This document shows, in pieces, positions 34,332-45,939 of a stretch of 64,000 nucleotides of DNA. Under the pieces are notes generated by a model. The model searched no databases, had not been told where the DNA came from, and was given only the letters and a program-made list of their open reading frames with translations. Each line of letters starts with the position of its first letter. The stretch's first letter is position 1. Source of the stretch: Arthrobotrys musiformis (Eukaryota > Ascomycota > Orbiliomycetes > Orbiliales > Orbiliaceae); NCBI GenBank assembly GCA_036971715.1, contig JAVHJL010000001.1, positions 930,001 to 994,000 on the forward strand, read 5' to 3'. The position numbers and the translations under genes are program-made.

Positions 34332-35702
34332 ATGGAGTGTAAATCTATTTTGGATTTGCCGTTGGATATCAAGTTGGATTTCTTGAGCTCTCTGGACTCC
34401 GTAACGTGTTTGCGGTCAATTCTTTTGACATGCCATACCTTTTTTGACATATCTCAAACCCAACTGTGGGCACCTATCTATAGGAAGGTACTCCACAGAG
34501 AGATCGGGATAGCGGGTCGAGCTCTCGTGAGGATGAGAAGATTCAAAGCTAATAAAACAGAGGCAGAGGTTAGTTTAAAATTCTCACGGCTCTAATTAAT
34601 ATACAAATTTGAATGATGCTTTTGCTTGATGATACATTGATTCAGATACTGACAATGGTGGTTATAGTTGATCGAAGCACTTCCCTCTACAGAAGATGAA
34701 AAGCCAGAATCGCCACAGGCTTACCTCTCCGAACTCCTGTCAGTCCGACGGCCTGTAAGGTTCTTCAGCCGTCTCTTTTTCCAGACCAGGTTCAGAAATC
34801 GGAGAGTGAGATTCCAATCCAGCATCAGGCTGGAGGATATACTCGAGGATATGGAAACAGTCACCGACTCCGAGTATGCTAGAGTTGACGAAGCATATTA
34901 TACGATTTGGCTATATAGGGAACTCAACTACAATGTGGAACTAAGGTCCTTTCAACACGTTACTGCCATAAACGAATGGGCGTTTTGGAAAAAGGACGGA
35001 TCTCTCCAGGTTGTGCCGGATTTGGGTATCTTGAGCCATGTGCTCAGAGTAACGAGTCTCGAAATCATCTACCCTCACGTGTTACAATATCATCAGACAC
35101 TCAGTCAAGAAGAACTCGAGACAATTGCCACAGTTGTCGACGCCTTATGCCTTTGTGAGTCCTCGCTTCTAGACATAATGCTTTTCTTCCATCTGCATGG
35201 CTACGAGAGAAAGCTCTGAAACTTATAAATATGAATATGAGCAGACGAGAAACACGGGGTTGCCTCAATGCTCATCACCCAACTGGGATTCGACGGGCTT
35301 CAAGAAGTGCTCGAAATTTCGGGAGAAAGGATGAGAGAAACTATTTCGAATATCTATTGGAATCCAGTCAGAGCAGATCTCGCGGGAGGAAGCATATCCA
35401 ATAGCATCACCCAGTTCCCTACCCTAATAACTAACTTTTGGCACTTTATCGAACCGACTTATCAAACTGATATCCGAAGGGTCTGGAGGTATCCTGGTGG
35501 TGTATACAGGAGATACGTGGCTCCGTGGAATCAATACCCACCGTTCGATATCACGGCCCTCGTATGGGATGACAAGAGGCTGGAATCTTGGGGATATGTT
35601 TATCCAATGGGTACGAAGGACAGCCATTGCGAGTACGATATGGCTTTAGAGGAACAAATGTGCGCTGGAGATTGCAGCGTCATAGGATGCGCCGCACCAT
35701 GA
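34332..35702 (+). CDS. F-box-like protein, 393 aa
   Basis: Three exons: 34332-34568, 34668-35154, 35245-35702; the sum is exactly 394 codons with stop. The first ATG is 34332 (the frame extends to a TTG at 34314). An N-terminal F-box-like segment (residues about 5-45: ILDLPLDIKLDFLSSLDSVTCLRSILLTC, given in part) is of the type that recruits proteins to SCF ubiquitin ligases. The rest is a divergent helical region without recognised repeats, as is usual for this large fungal family. Intron 1 has a CTGAC branch point. The intron 2 donor is GTGAGT; reading through it gives a stop after 20 codons. The target is unknown. Confidence 0.75.
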
Positions 35703-37359
35703 GACACAGATCATGAATTGGCTTGGTTAGGGTGTGGTTTTGCTATGCTGCGAGTCCCTTCGGAGGAAATGGTTCAATTTCTTGGTGAGGTACTAATTCG
35801 CTCTCGTTACAGAGGCATGGGATTACCAGAGTAAGCTCGAGGCATGGGTTCGAGCTAAGATTCAAATGCAACGTGGGTTTCGCGTCGACCTTTTTCGCTC
35901 ATGATCAAACGACCACGACTTACGAGAACTATGGCACACAAAATACAAAATCGGGGTGTAGTTTTGCTGCAGCGCTGCTGCTGGTGGTTCACAGCTATAC
36001 AACAAAATGATAGCGAGGGAAAAAAAATAACAAAAAGAATTGTATGTACAACAATTGCGATTCTCACCTCGTCACCGACGGTAATACTAAGCAATCGATA
36101 AGAGGCTTATGTAGCGCAGAGCGAACGGGATACGCAGTTATCCTCTTTCTGTGGTCGTACATGTCTGGTTTGGAAATGGATTCGCAATTTGCTTTGAAAA
36201 ATTTTCAGTAGCATGGGTTGAGGTTCGAAACAATTTCTGGTTAGGTTGAGACCATGCCTTGGCATCTCTCACTAGAACACCAGAAACTTGCGGTCTTATT
36301 GATTTTTTCACTTTCGAAACTCGATAATGCGCTTGTATTCTTTAGGATCCTGAGGTTTTCGGAAATCCTAAACACCGGAGCGGCTTTCATTGGATACCAA
36401 GGTGGCGTTAGAAGTGATCATGAATTCATGAAAGGAACTAGCATGTTAGAACGTTGGTGAACTGGGTAGAGATATAAACCTAGCGCAGGCCACTACTCCC
36501 GTAATGAGCTTCGAATTTATAAGCCATAGGGATTATAACCATTCAAACACAGAGGATCCTATGTACGGTACGTATACGGTGTATACTATGCGTATATATA
36601 TACCGAAGCTAATTGCACAGCTGCCACGATCACGATGTCGAATCTCCGGGTTGTATTTTATGGGTTTATGTGTTGCTCTAACGCTATTGGCCAGAACGTT
36701 GACCTTTAGTCCGAAAGAGGAACTATAAAGATGAGTGACTTCCCAAAAAGGCATATTTGGTTCTAGAGTAGCCTATAATAGGCAATCATGGACCGATGAT
36801 CAACATCTGTGTGACTTTGTCCTATGTGACACGAAAGCAGATCTATCCAACGTCAGATAGAGAGCGAAGGCTTCGAAAGTAACTGGTTAATTGTCCTCTT
36901 TTGTAACATGTAGTGGAGTGCCTGAAAGCATATCTAAGTTCCGTATCCAATGCCATTCTCGGCGGCCCGTTCTCTATAAAGGAACCATATATATGGCAAC
37001 CCAAAACTACCAGATAGCTGTAGTCAAAGGTCAAGCCACGACGTATCCACAGCCTCTAGTCCGACTCCATCCTCGTCGAATAATTATATTGTTCGGGCCT
37101 CCTTATATAGCAGGGGGGTCTCTCTTTAGCTTAATACGCCTTAAATCTAACAATGTGATTAGTTTAGATAGGTGTGGGGAGTTGGGGTATCCTATAATTG
37201 CATTCGTTGCTATATAAATATACAAGCAGCGCAAGGTTGCTTTTAAATACTTCCTGCCTGACTCTAGAGGCCTATCACCTCATTGCTATGGTTTTGTTTC
37301 CAGCTATACATACTCCTTGACGCCTATCCAGACCAGCTAATGATGTTTCCAATACATCC
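35703..37359. other. 1.66 kb intergenic region, no gene seen
   Basis: Only frames of 60-110 codons without content. It includes a TATACG/GTATAC-rich patch near 36560-36606. Convergent 3' flanks of the F-box-like and GAR transformylase genes. Confidence 0.45.
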
Positions 37360-38007
37360 TCACGAGCTCTCACTTTTCCTCTTCTCGAGTGCAAGTTTCG
37401 CACCCTCAACAATAGCAACATGTTCAATATCATGTATTCTTGCTGTCAGATCTTGTACCGATTCGCCAGTCCTCAGATCCACCTTCTTCACCACAATCGG
37501 CTCGCCCCTATCAACCTCTTTGATCACATAATGTATCATAACACCAGTCTCTGCGATTTCTCCCTTGTTGAACGCCTCCCACGACCTTTCAATCGCTCCA
37601 GCACCATCAAAAGCCCCCGGTAAAGCAGGATGAAGATTGATGATCGGAATCCCCGCGGTCTCTATCGGCTCTAGAAACTTCGGAGACAAGATATGCATCC
37701 ACCCAGCGCACACGATTAAGTCGGGATACTGATCTTCAGGTAGATTCAGTATTAGCTTCGCTAGGTCTTCGTCATAGGCTCCACGGGGATCGGAGGGGTG
37801 TGAGGTTTTGTATGGTGGATATCCATGGTAGGACGTCGAGATTGGAGGGGTCGCATTGGCGGCACGGGTCAAGCCGTATGCGGCCTTGCGATTGGAGATT
37901 ACATGGACAATTCGAGCAGATGGGAGAAGAGGCGTCGAGGCGGCATCGATGAGAGCTTGAAGATTGCTCCCGGAGCCCGAGATGAGAACCACAATTCGAG
38001 AGGACAT
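37360..38007 (-). CDS. ADE8: Phosphoribosylglycinamide formyltransferase (GAR transformylase), 215 aa
   Basis: Cytosolic enzyme of purine synthesis that transfers the formyl group of 10-formyl-THF to GAR. Motifs: the GSGSNLQALI nucleotide loop at residues 11-20; catalytic N124 and H126 in NLHPALPGAFDG; catalytic D166 in KEVDRGEP. Length is normal for the monofunctional fungal enzyme. The frame continues upstream to a TTG at 38208, but the only in-frame ATG is 38007 and homology starts there. Single exon. Divergent from the eL36 gene with 327 bases between start codons, so the two probably share a promoter region. Confidence 0.95.
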   Translation of the reverse strand: MSSRIVVLISGSGSNLQALIDAASTPLLPSARIVHVISNRKAAYGLTRAANATPPISTSYHGYPPYKTSHPSDPRGAYDEDLAKLILNLPEDQYPDLIVCAGWMHILSPKFLEPIETAGIPIINLHPALPGAFDGAGAIERSWEAFNKGEIAETGVMIHYVIKEVDRGEPIVVKKVDLRTGESVQDLTARIHDIEHVAIVEGAKLALEKRKSESS

Positions 38008-38334
38008 GGCAGGTTGGGAAGGAGCTTTAAGGTTTAGCGGGGTCTGAAGTGGGATGTCGTATGCGAAATAGGAATGTGTTGCAAGTGAGGTTTTTCCCTG
38101 GAAAAAAATCTCGAGATGTTTGCTCGCCTCGATATTGCCGCTTTGGGAACGTAGGGCAACAACACGCACGGAAAAGAAATTGAATTTTTTTTTGCTGTTC
38201 GATGCCAAGAAACCGCAATATTCTTCATTTTTGCTAAGCTGCCGCTTTGTGCTTTCCTACAATCATCGACACCCAAACGACACCACCGACATCACCGACA
38301 CCGAATCCCCCCAACCTCATATCCATCATCCACG
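38008..38334. promoter_or_regulatory. Bidirectional promoter between GAR transformylase and eL36
   Basis: A 327-base gap between divergent start codons. The eL36 side ends in a C/A-rich leader with repeated CACCGACA words (38281-38303). No other gene is supported. Confidence 0.55.
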
Positions 38335-38978
38335 ATGTCCGAATCCACTAAGACCGGTATGCCGACAGATTGAATTTATTGTTAGTGTTTGGGAGCGAGA
38401 GAACGGGTTCTGATGGGTTATTTTTGATTGCAGGTCTTGCCATCGGCATCAACAAGGGCCACAAGGTCACTCCACACGAGTCCAAGGCCAGAATCTCCCG
38501 AACCAAGGGAAAGGCCTCCAAGCGTACTCTTTTCGTCAGGGACATCGTCAGAGAGGTTGCTGGGTAAGAAGACTCCGAACTTTTGTGTGTGGATACGAAA
38601 TCGCGGGGAGCTGGCTGGGACAAGAGATATGCAGAACTGTAGATGGTCATTCTGCATCGCCTGGATCGACTGAGCCAGCCGGATACCGTTGGTGGAGGTG
38701 CAAAATCATTGAATATGGGCTAATAAGACCGGGTTTTGCTTCACAATAGTCTCGCTCCATATGAGAAGCGTGTTATCGAATTGATCAGGAACAGCAAGGA
38801 CAAGCGTGCCAGGAAGCTCGCAAAGAAGAGAGTTCGTCTACAATCCACATGCACCGATTTCACGAGACCGCGATCAAAAGCTAACATTTGAAACCTGCAG
38901 CTCGGAACATTCGGCCGTGCGAAGAGAAAGGTCGACGAACTCACCAGAGTCATCGCCGAGTCGAGGAGAGCACACTAA
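38335..38978 (+). CDS. RPL36: 60S ribosomal protein eL36, 103 aa
   Basis: Basic large-subunit ribosomal protein. Four exons: 38335-38356 (22 nt), 38434-38563, 38750-38831, 38901-38978; total 104 codons with stop. The joined product has the family signatures [40 protein letters not shown] and [14 protein letters not shown]. The tiny first exon (MSESTKT plus one base) and the short introns are typical of fungal ribosomal protein genes. Intron 3 has a CTAAC branch point. The 186-nt second intron is the longest; I saw no clear snoRNA boxes in it. Confidence 0.97.
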
Positions 38979-39541
38979 ACGTGTTCAATTTGTTTTGGCG
39001 TTTCCGTTTTCCTTTTTTACCTCTGTCCTCTATTCTCATAATCGACGACTTTTTCCTCCTCTACTACTACTTACGCCCTCATCGATAGGAGGGCTCTTCT
39101 TTTATATCCTCTTGCTCCATGTATATTTTATCACTTTTCCGCGTTCGTCCAATGGGTTTTTATGGGAAGCAGCTGGATTTTCATAATATAACGTCCTCCT
39201 GAATGACGATAACTATCAAGAATAGACACGAGATAAGACAGAACTCTCTCATAGCATCGAAAACGTGACCTCGAATCGTAGAAGCCCTTTTGCCGTAGTC
39301 TCGAGACCCATCGCAAGCCTCTAACAATAAAAAAATGTGTTGTTTTCCAGCCTGGGGGTTGTAACCCTATGCCCCTCCCAATTGGGCTTAGAGCATCAAA
39401 TTGAAGATTTCTTGGCATCAATATCCCAGCTCCCAAACCAATTTTGCTGCTTGGAGGTCGTAGTGGTATCGAAACGTTGACATCGAAAGCCTCATCCATC
39501 AATTCCTCCCACATATCACCCCTAAAAACAATACCGTCACA
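38979..39541. other. Spacer between the two ribosomal protein genes
   Basis: T-rich 3' flank of eL36, then the promoter of eL38. It contains an AACCCTA word near 39361 of the kind found in fungal ribosomal-protein promoters, a weak clue. The antisense frame at 39131-39577 is not supported. Confidence 0.45.
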
Positions 39542-40022
39542 ATGCCACGCGCCATCAACGACATTAAGGTTCGCCATATACTCTCGATATGATTCTTTTT
39601 TTTGTAAATTTTTAGGCCGTTATGCTGACTGAAGTTTTTCTGGGTAGCTTTTCATCGAGCTTGCTCGCCGCAAGGATGCCAAGGGTACGAAATCAAATCC
39701 ACCACGATATATTATTCGCATTCGAGAGGATGGACGATACCTACGATGTGATTGAAGGATTGCCGACTAATTGTGTGTTTTTGATGGATCTATAGCCGCC
39801 AGAGTAAAGAAGAACGGCAGCCAGACCAAGTTCAAGGTCCGATGCCACAGACACTTGTACACCCTCACCCTCAAGGACTCTGAGAAGGCTGAGAAGCTAA
39901 AGCAGAGCTTGCCACCTGGTACGTCAATCAATGGCTGGATTTTTGTTTTATAGAGAATAGGGTGCTGATATTGTGTTTGTGCAGGACTCACCGTCACCGA
40001 CGTCCCAGCCAAGAAGAAGTAA
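39542..40022 (+). CDS. RPL38: 60S ribosomal protein eL38, 74 aa
   Basis: Four exons: 39542-39568, 39648-39684, 39796-39918, 39985-40022; 75 codons with stop. The product begins [21 protein letters not shown] and continues [20 protein letters not shown] and [12 protein letters not shown], the full eL38 sequence pattern. The very small exons 1 and 2 make it invisible as a long open frame. It lies in tandem with eL36 on the same strand, 563 bases downstream. Confidence 0.97.
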
Positions 40023-40481
40023 ATTCGAAATAAAATGAAAAAATAAAGCTTCTATTCCTCTGGAACCTTTTTCTTTCCATGTTTCAATATACCTCTTTTT
40101 TTTTAACGACGGTTTTTTTTCTCTTTGTTGCGTTTCTATAATCGAATCCTACAACTTTTTTTTTTTCCATCCACATGACCAGACGGAGTTTTTTTGTGTT
40201 TCTCTGAGGGAGGGATCGAACCATAATTCTGTTCTTGACTGTACATATATAATGCCGACGGCGAGATGCGATATATCCATTGCTGAATAAATGGAGAGTG
40301 ATAAGAGCACTGGTCGAGAACGAGACGTAATTAAGTCAATGCGCATGCGTGCGATTTGTGGTATTTTATCGGTAGACTATACACACATTAGAGTCCGGAG
40401 TGGTACCGCAAGCCAAGATTATATTGCGGAATGATTCTATATGCAAAACAGGCGCCGGTATATACTCTAGACTTGAGCACT
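40023..40481. other. Convergent intergenic region
   Basis: T-runs at 40080-40170 follow eL38, a likely polyadenylation flank. No gene. Confidence 0.5.
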
Positions 40482-41397
40482 CTAAACTCTCTTAAACTCC
40501 ACTTCCTCTCTCCATTCAACTCCACACCCTCCCGGAGCCTCTGTTATAGTATCCGTCACCTGCCCCAAAGGCTCAATCTCCAACCTCAATTCCCACTCCC
40601 CGAAATAATTAGGCTCATCAGTCGTCTTCGTAAACCCCAGCTTTTGGAATAATCCCAAACTTCTCGCATTCTCCTTCCCGATCTTGACCCTCAAATACTT
40701 CAGAGTACTCCCTCCTTTCTCATACCTTGTCATATCCTGCATCAATATCTCTCTTTGATGTCGTAGAACGTATAGTATGAATACCAATACTGCTATCTTC
40801 CCAAGTCCTTGGCCTTGATACTCATCTCTGGCAACCATGAGCTCTATTTCACCAATCATGGATATTTCCCCCCCTTCTTCCTCTTCATCATCGGCTTCGT
40901 AAAGGAATAGATTTACGTCGCCAACGAGATTTGCGGGTATATCGTCTACACCCTCGACGACTGTATACTCCCTCTTTACGGCGTCTTGAGACTCAGAAAG
41001 GGATTTGATGCCGGATGAAGGGAGGGAGAGTATGAATGTTAGTTTATCGGCGTCTTCCCGCCAGGATTTTTGCATGGCGTATTCTTCGGGGAGGGAGAGG
41101 CGTTCTGAAGCTGTTGCTTCGCGAAGGGACTATTCCATTTTTTGTTAGTATAAAGATCTGGTATCATACTTAGGCCATAGAGTCTTCGTAAACTTGAAGG
41201 CGAGTGATACGTGGGTGGGGTTTACCATACCTCGCTCGACATCCATTCTGAGTATGTTGGGACATGTGAAGCCTTATACGTTTCCAAAGTCAGTAAGAAA
41301 TCACACATAGCGTAAATTTCCAGAATATAGGATTTACCTCGTAAGGAACAAAAACGAGTTTGTTCGTTATGATGGCTGTGGATTCGTTGAGTCGCAT
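40482..41397 (-). CDS. NAT9-like GNAT N-acetyltransferase, 249 aa
   Basis: Three exons on the minus strand: 41397-41338, 41272-41231, 41129-40482; 250 codons with stop. The spliced N-terminus reads MRLNESTAIITNKLVFVPYE, then ASHVPTYSEWMSSE, then SLREATASERLSLPEEYAMQ, the strongly conserved start of the N-acetyltransferase 9 family. The acetyl-CoA loop is VARDEYQGQGLGK (R/Q-x-x-G-x-G/A). The usual KLGF motif near the C-terminus (ENARSLGLFQKLGF) is also present. An acidic insertion (EADDEEEEGGE) lies before motif A. NAT9 has been linked to microtubules in animals; the fungal substrate is unknown. Confidence 0.93.
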
Positions 41398-42136
41398 CTT
41401 TTGCTGGTGTTCCTTCGGACGGACTCAGGTCGTGGGTAGTCTCAATTTTTTAAGTTTATGTGTTGGGCGGCAAAAAATACAACAATGTCGGTAGAAAACT
41501 TGGGCTTTGAGTCTGTGGCCAGAGATTCGAACTGTGGCCATGTGGATGTAAGACAGAGAAAGCTGGTACGTATAAAAGGACCGGCTTGGTCCTGTGGTTG
41601 GGGTTGTAGTTAAAGGTTCTCGGATTTAATTGATTGTCATCGTTTTGATACCAAACCTCTATCCGTTTCTCAGTTGTGTTTATAAATCTATCAGTCGGGA
41701 GAAAGTTTTAGAGTGGATAATTAATATAACGGTCGAGCGAGGAAAGAAGCGAAGGTTAGTATTGCTGAAAGGCATATATTCAAACCACAGAAAATTATGT
41801 CCTAAACCGAATACTGCTGCGGCACACCGAAATTTCGAAACGATTATACATAACACATACTTTAGCCAGATCTATAGATTTCTCGCAGCTGCAAAGTTGA
41901 AGTATAGAGAGTTTAAAAATTGACGTTGAAAGGATTGCGTCACATAATAAGAGTTGGGTTAAATTTGAATATACACGACCTCACGACTAGGGAACCGAGA
42001 ACCGCGAGGGCCCGTATAGAGGTCTATACAGATGGTATGGCAAGGTAACGACCGCCATGACCTTCAATGCTTTAACCTAGATTTATAATTATGTGCGAAC
42101 ATCTATACCGGTATATATAACTCAGGGAACCCCTCC
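41398..42136. other. Intergenic region, no gene seen
   Basis: Promoter side of the acetyltransferase and 3' side of the PAN-domain gene. The 97-codon plus frame at 41630-41923 has no recognised content. Confidence 0.45.
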
Positions 42137-43481
42137 TTATATACGACTAACAGCACCACTGCAAGGCCCCAAAGCATATAACTCATTCGTAGGGCTGTCG
42201 ATAAATGTCCCGGAGGGCCTACCAAAAGTACAAGAATCGGAGCCGCACTTCGTGTCCACTGTAGTAGTGCTGGTTATCTTATGGATCTCGCAGCTCTTCG
42301 AAGTAGTATCGAACATGTAGCTAGCGCAGTTCAGTGTGTCAAAACACGCCTCGCAGCATTTGATAAAAGTATCCGCGCCTGGACCGCCATCCTCAACGGT
42401 GGTACCAATGAAAGAGAAGGCATTTCGACCGATGTAGGGGTTTGGTGCTTCGCAAGGGTCGAAGGTGTCGGTTTGTGTGGCCTGCACTGTTTCGGTGGTT
42501 GTCTCGGTGTGGGTTTCGATTTCGGTGCTTGTGGTTGTGATGAGTTCCGTGGTGGTTTCGTAGACGGTTGAGGAACTGGGGATGGCGGTTTTTATGATTG
42601 TAGCGGTGACGGTTTTGGTGACTTTCTTTGTGACTGTTGGCTTTGGCAGCGTCTTGGTGATGGTCTTTGTTTGACGAGCTGCGGTTTTGGTGGATGTGAG
42701 GAAGCATCCTGAATATACAGAGATCTTTCGTTAGTAACTATTATATAGATACAACTGGAGTTTATATTTGGTTATGTCGAGGTAGATCTTACCACAGCAC
42801 TTAGGAAGAACAGTGCGCTTAGCAAAGCCGTCGAATTCGACGTTTGCGGTAGGCAGAGCGTTTCTCTTGCGGCCGCCGGGGTTAGTGCAGGTCCATTCCC
42901 ACTTTGTCGCGCGAGTGGTAACAGTCTTGACGAATGTAGTACTATATCAAAACCAGAAGGTTAGAACACACACTCACAGACACACATATATATACCAAAT
43001 CGTCCCGTGTAGACATTGTTTTCTCTTACGTAGTTTCAGCAACTTCAGTAGTAGAAGTAGTAACAGTCGTCAGGCTGGTCTCGGTCACTACAGTCTCCTC
43101 GGTTTTCGTAATTGTCTTAGTCGGGAGGGACTTGGTTGTTGTAGTCGAGACCGTCGTCGTGATTGTAATGAGTTTTGTCGAAGCGGCCGGAGTCACCTTC
43201 TTCGTTACCGTTACGGGCGCGGGGACGATAGTGCATGTTGGACGCTTGACCTTGTTCTTGACTGGTATCGTTGAAACATGTTAGTTATTATCATTTATTA
43301 CTATACACAACCGCAATCGATATGTTCATTTCTACGTACGGAACAAGGATGTGCAAGGGGCTGCCTGACGGGCGGAAGCAGCACAGGACTTCGCGGCTGG
43401 TTTGCAGTTAAGAGCGAATGCTCCGTCTATACACCCCGAAAGCACTTGAAGTGCGACGACAGATAGGACCCCGAAACGCAT
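42137..43481 (-). CDS. Secreted Ser/Thr-rich protein with C-terminal PAN/Apple-like domain, 364 aa
   Basis: Four exons on the minus strand: 43481-43340, 43261-43030, 42941-42793, 42708-42137; 365 codons with stop. Signal peptide MRFGVLSVVALQVLSGCIDGA, a Cys-containing N-terminus, two Thr-rich (TTVSTTTTKS, TETTTETVQATQT) linker blocks, and a C-terminal PAN/Apple-type domain from about residue 259 to 345. That domain has paired cysteines (KCCEACFDTLNCASYMF, KSCEIHK, CGSDSC). Between the linkers lie two Kex2-type sites, RKR at 149-151 and KR at 166-167, bracketing a 14-residue segment. It is probably extracellular or wall-associated, with the PAN domain binding sugar or protein. No GPI signal is visible at the C-terminus. 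Confidence 0.85.
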
Positions 43482-44790
43482 GATTATTACTCTTATTATT
43501 TATCGATTATCGTGAACGCAAGATATCCCTAATCCAAAAACGAAGTCGATATGAAACGAAACGAGTGACTTGAAGAGTGCACTAAATATTTGCAAGCTCG
43601 AGTGAAAAAAAACAAAAAAGAGAATTAAAGAGAGTACAAGAAAGAGCGAGCTCTTTTGTAATATACTGGACAAGAGGGGCTTCGAAGGGCAAAAGTCGTA
43701 TTTATATAAATTCCATTTTCTGTTGCGCCAGTCGCGAGGCTGAAAAATAATAGGGTTGTATGCATGTAACTTTATCCATATGATAGTTACAGCCCAGACC
43801 CCCTTTCATGCAGAGCTAAACGCCACCAACGTTGGCATTCGCAAATCCGGTGTGTCGAGTGCCATCTAGTTTCCGTTAGCCAATGCGATGCAGCAAATCT
43901 TTCGTTTGACAAGAATTCCAAGAAATAAACGCGGGATCAGGTTGCTAAAGGAAATCCATTGCAATACTGGCGACCACGGGACTATATATACACAGTATAT
44001 ATATCGGCCAGCGCCGATTACGAGCGTCTAACAGATATTAAGACCGCCAACGCGGTGCTACGTGGTATTTCGAGGACATAAATATATTATATTACGAGGG
44101 TGCGGTGTCGTCGAGATAAAGATAAACTAACGCCAACGTTAGTCCGTGTTACTCCACAGACCCGACCATTTCTTAACAAAGGGTGGGCCCAGAGGGAAGT
44201 CTGTTTTCCGACCCCTGTCTTCCAGGTACCGGAAACGCATTATCTTAAGATCTTGTGTAAGCGTGGTCTCGTTCCCAGCCTCACCCAGTGTAAGCGGACA
44301 CGATCATTACTCAATCACAGTACCAGTTATTCAAGAATTCAATAATTTGTAGGTATGTGCATAGGAATGTGCCGACTCTTCTATGGCGAACTCTCTGTAT
44401 AAAAGAAAGCAGAAAGCTGCCTCAAACGGAAGGCTATGTATGTAAAAAGACTTTAATCTTGCAAGTGACAAAAATTCCAATCCATTCTGGCCCGACCCAC
44501 GGAAGTGGGAAAACACCAAAGGATCTGGAGCGTACCCAGTTGTCTGTAAGGAATCGGACGAAGGGGAATGCTCTGTCTTGCGGTGTACAAACTTCCAAGA
44601 TAGGCGCGTAGTAGACGCCACCAGTGTCACAAGCGCTAAACTCACGGGGATGGCTAGTTAAAGTACTGTTATTTGATTAGTCTTATTCGACAAGATTGGT
44701 CTCCACTAAGGGTGACCGGACAAGATGGGGTATTCTGTCTAGATGAGGGATGGATATCGTCGATATAGATTGTGCAAAAGAAGGATATAA
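43482..44790. other. 1.3 kb intergenic region, no gene seen
   Basis: The first 250 bases are the promoter of the PAN gene (TTTATATAAAT near 43698-43708). A perfect hairpin at 44003-44018 (ATCGGC/GCCGAT) follows an alternating TA tract. No coding content recognised on either strand. Confidence 0.45.
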
Positions 44791-45390
44791 TCACTCCCCG
44801 CACTCATCGTCACTATCGCAGACCACCCAATCGACTTGAACCCACAAACTACACCCCAAACACCCAATAATCATCGACCGCGCCTTACTCCCATTATTCA
44901 CTTTCTGCTGCTCAACCTCCTTCTCAACATCATCCATATCCTCTTCCGTCAAAACATACCCTTCTTCCGCCCCGCATCGGCAGGACTTCGTAAACCTTCC
45001 CTTTTCTTCATCGGATTCGGGAAGTTGGTACTCCATATCATCGAGGTCTATGATGTCCAGTCCCGTTTTAAACCCACTGCCAGGGGTGTTAGATAGGGAA
45101 GACCGGAGGGAGTGATCATACTCCTGTCGAAGAGTTGGTGACGAAAGTGTTTTGTAGGCGGTATTTATTTGGTCGATGGTGTATATCTCTTCCTCATCTT
45201 CTCCATTGACTCGACTGCCGCCGTCTCGTCGTTCTAGTTGGCCGGCAACCGACGTGCCAGCGGGGAGTTTGTCAGGATGACATCGGAGGAGTGTCCTGTG
45301 GTAGGACTTTTTGAGAAGGGGTTGGTAGTTTTTGTGGGCTGAGGAGAGGGATTGGGGGATTGAGAGGATGGTGTAGTGGGTTTGGGTCAT
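44791..45390 (-). CDS. DPH4: Diphthamide biosynthesis J-protein Dph4 (Jjj3), 199 aa
   Basis: Single exon. The N-terminal J domain has the HPD motif (H38-P39-D40, RCHPDKLP), then an acidic linker, then a CSL-type (DPH) zinc finger with C137-x-C139 (SCRCGAEEGYVLTEEDM) and C177-x2-C180 (IGCLGCSLWVQVDW). This order is specific to Dph4, which donates electrons or iron in the first step of diphthamide formation on translation elongation factor 2 and stimulates Hsp70. The J domain carries a 20-residue insertion (around residues 44-66) between helices II and III relative to compact J domains. Confidence 0.95.
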   Translation of the reverse strand: MTQTHYTILSIPQSLSSAHKNYQPLLKKSYHRTLLRCHPDKLPAGTSVAGQLERRDGGSRVNGEDEEEIYTIDQINTAYKTLSSPTLRQEYDHSLRSSLSNTPGSGFKTGLDIIDLDDMEYQLPESDEEKGRFTKSCRCGAEEGYVLTEEDMDDVEKEVEQQKVNNGSKARSMIIGCLGCSLWVQVDWVVCDSDDECGE

Positions 45391-45939
45391 GTTATTGGTG
45401 GCATGGTGGTTGTTTTTCTTTTGTGTGAAGGTCGAAGGGATTCGAAGGGGAAAATTTTGATAGAAAATTTGGCGGTGTAGTTTTAGAGTGTTTGATTATG
45501 TAATCCGCGAACCTCACCCAATTCTCCAACGTCTGCCTTGCATGTATAAAACTGTAATCTCAAGGCCGAATAAAAAATATATATATGTTAATTTCGAATT
45601 GGCTACACTTCCCGGAACTACTGTGCAAACTTCTAGCACTATAGGCAGCATTTAAGTACCATGATCAATTGAAATACGGTTCCAAACCACTATTAATATG
45701 GATTTTCCCGTCTATAATATGTCTTGCGATATGCATACAATCGACAAGCGCATCGCGAGACCAAGCCGGCCATCAATCCTCAATCAAAAAATAGAAAGTA
45801 AAAAAAAATACAATAAAAAGCCCCTCAATATAGAACCCTTCTCTTGCAATCAGACCTCATCGTAAACGCCTCCAAGCCCCCACAGACCTATGCTTCAAAT
45901 ACCCATGCAATCAACAACTCCGAAAAGGAATATAAGCCC
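45391..45939. other. Divergent intergenic region
   Basis: Promoter side of both Dph4 and the dienelactone hydrolase gene. A/T-rich near 45560-45840. No separate gene. Confidence 0.45.

Noticed and set aside
38564..38749. Possible snoRNA in intron 2 of eL36
   Set aside because: A CTGA box is present but no matching RTGATGA box or closing stem was seen.
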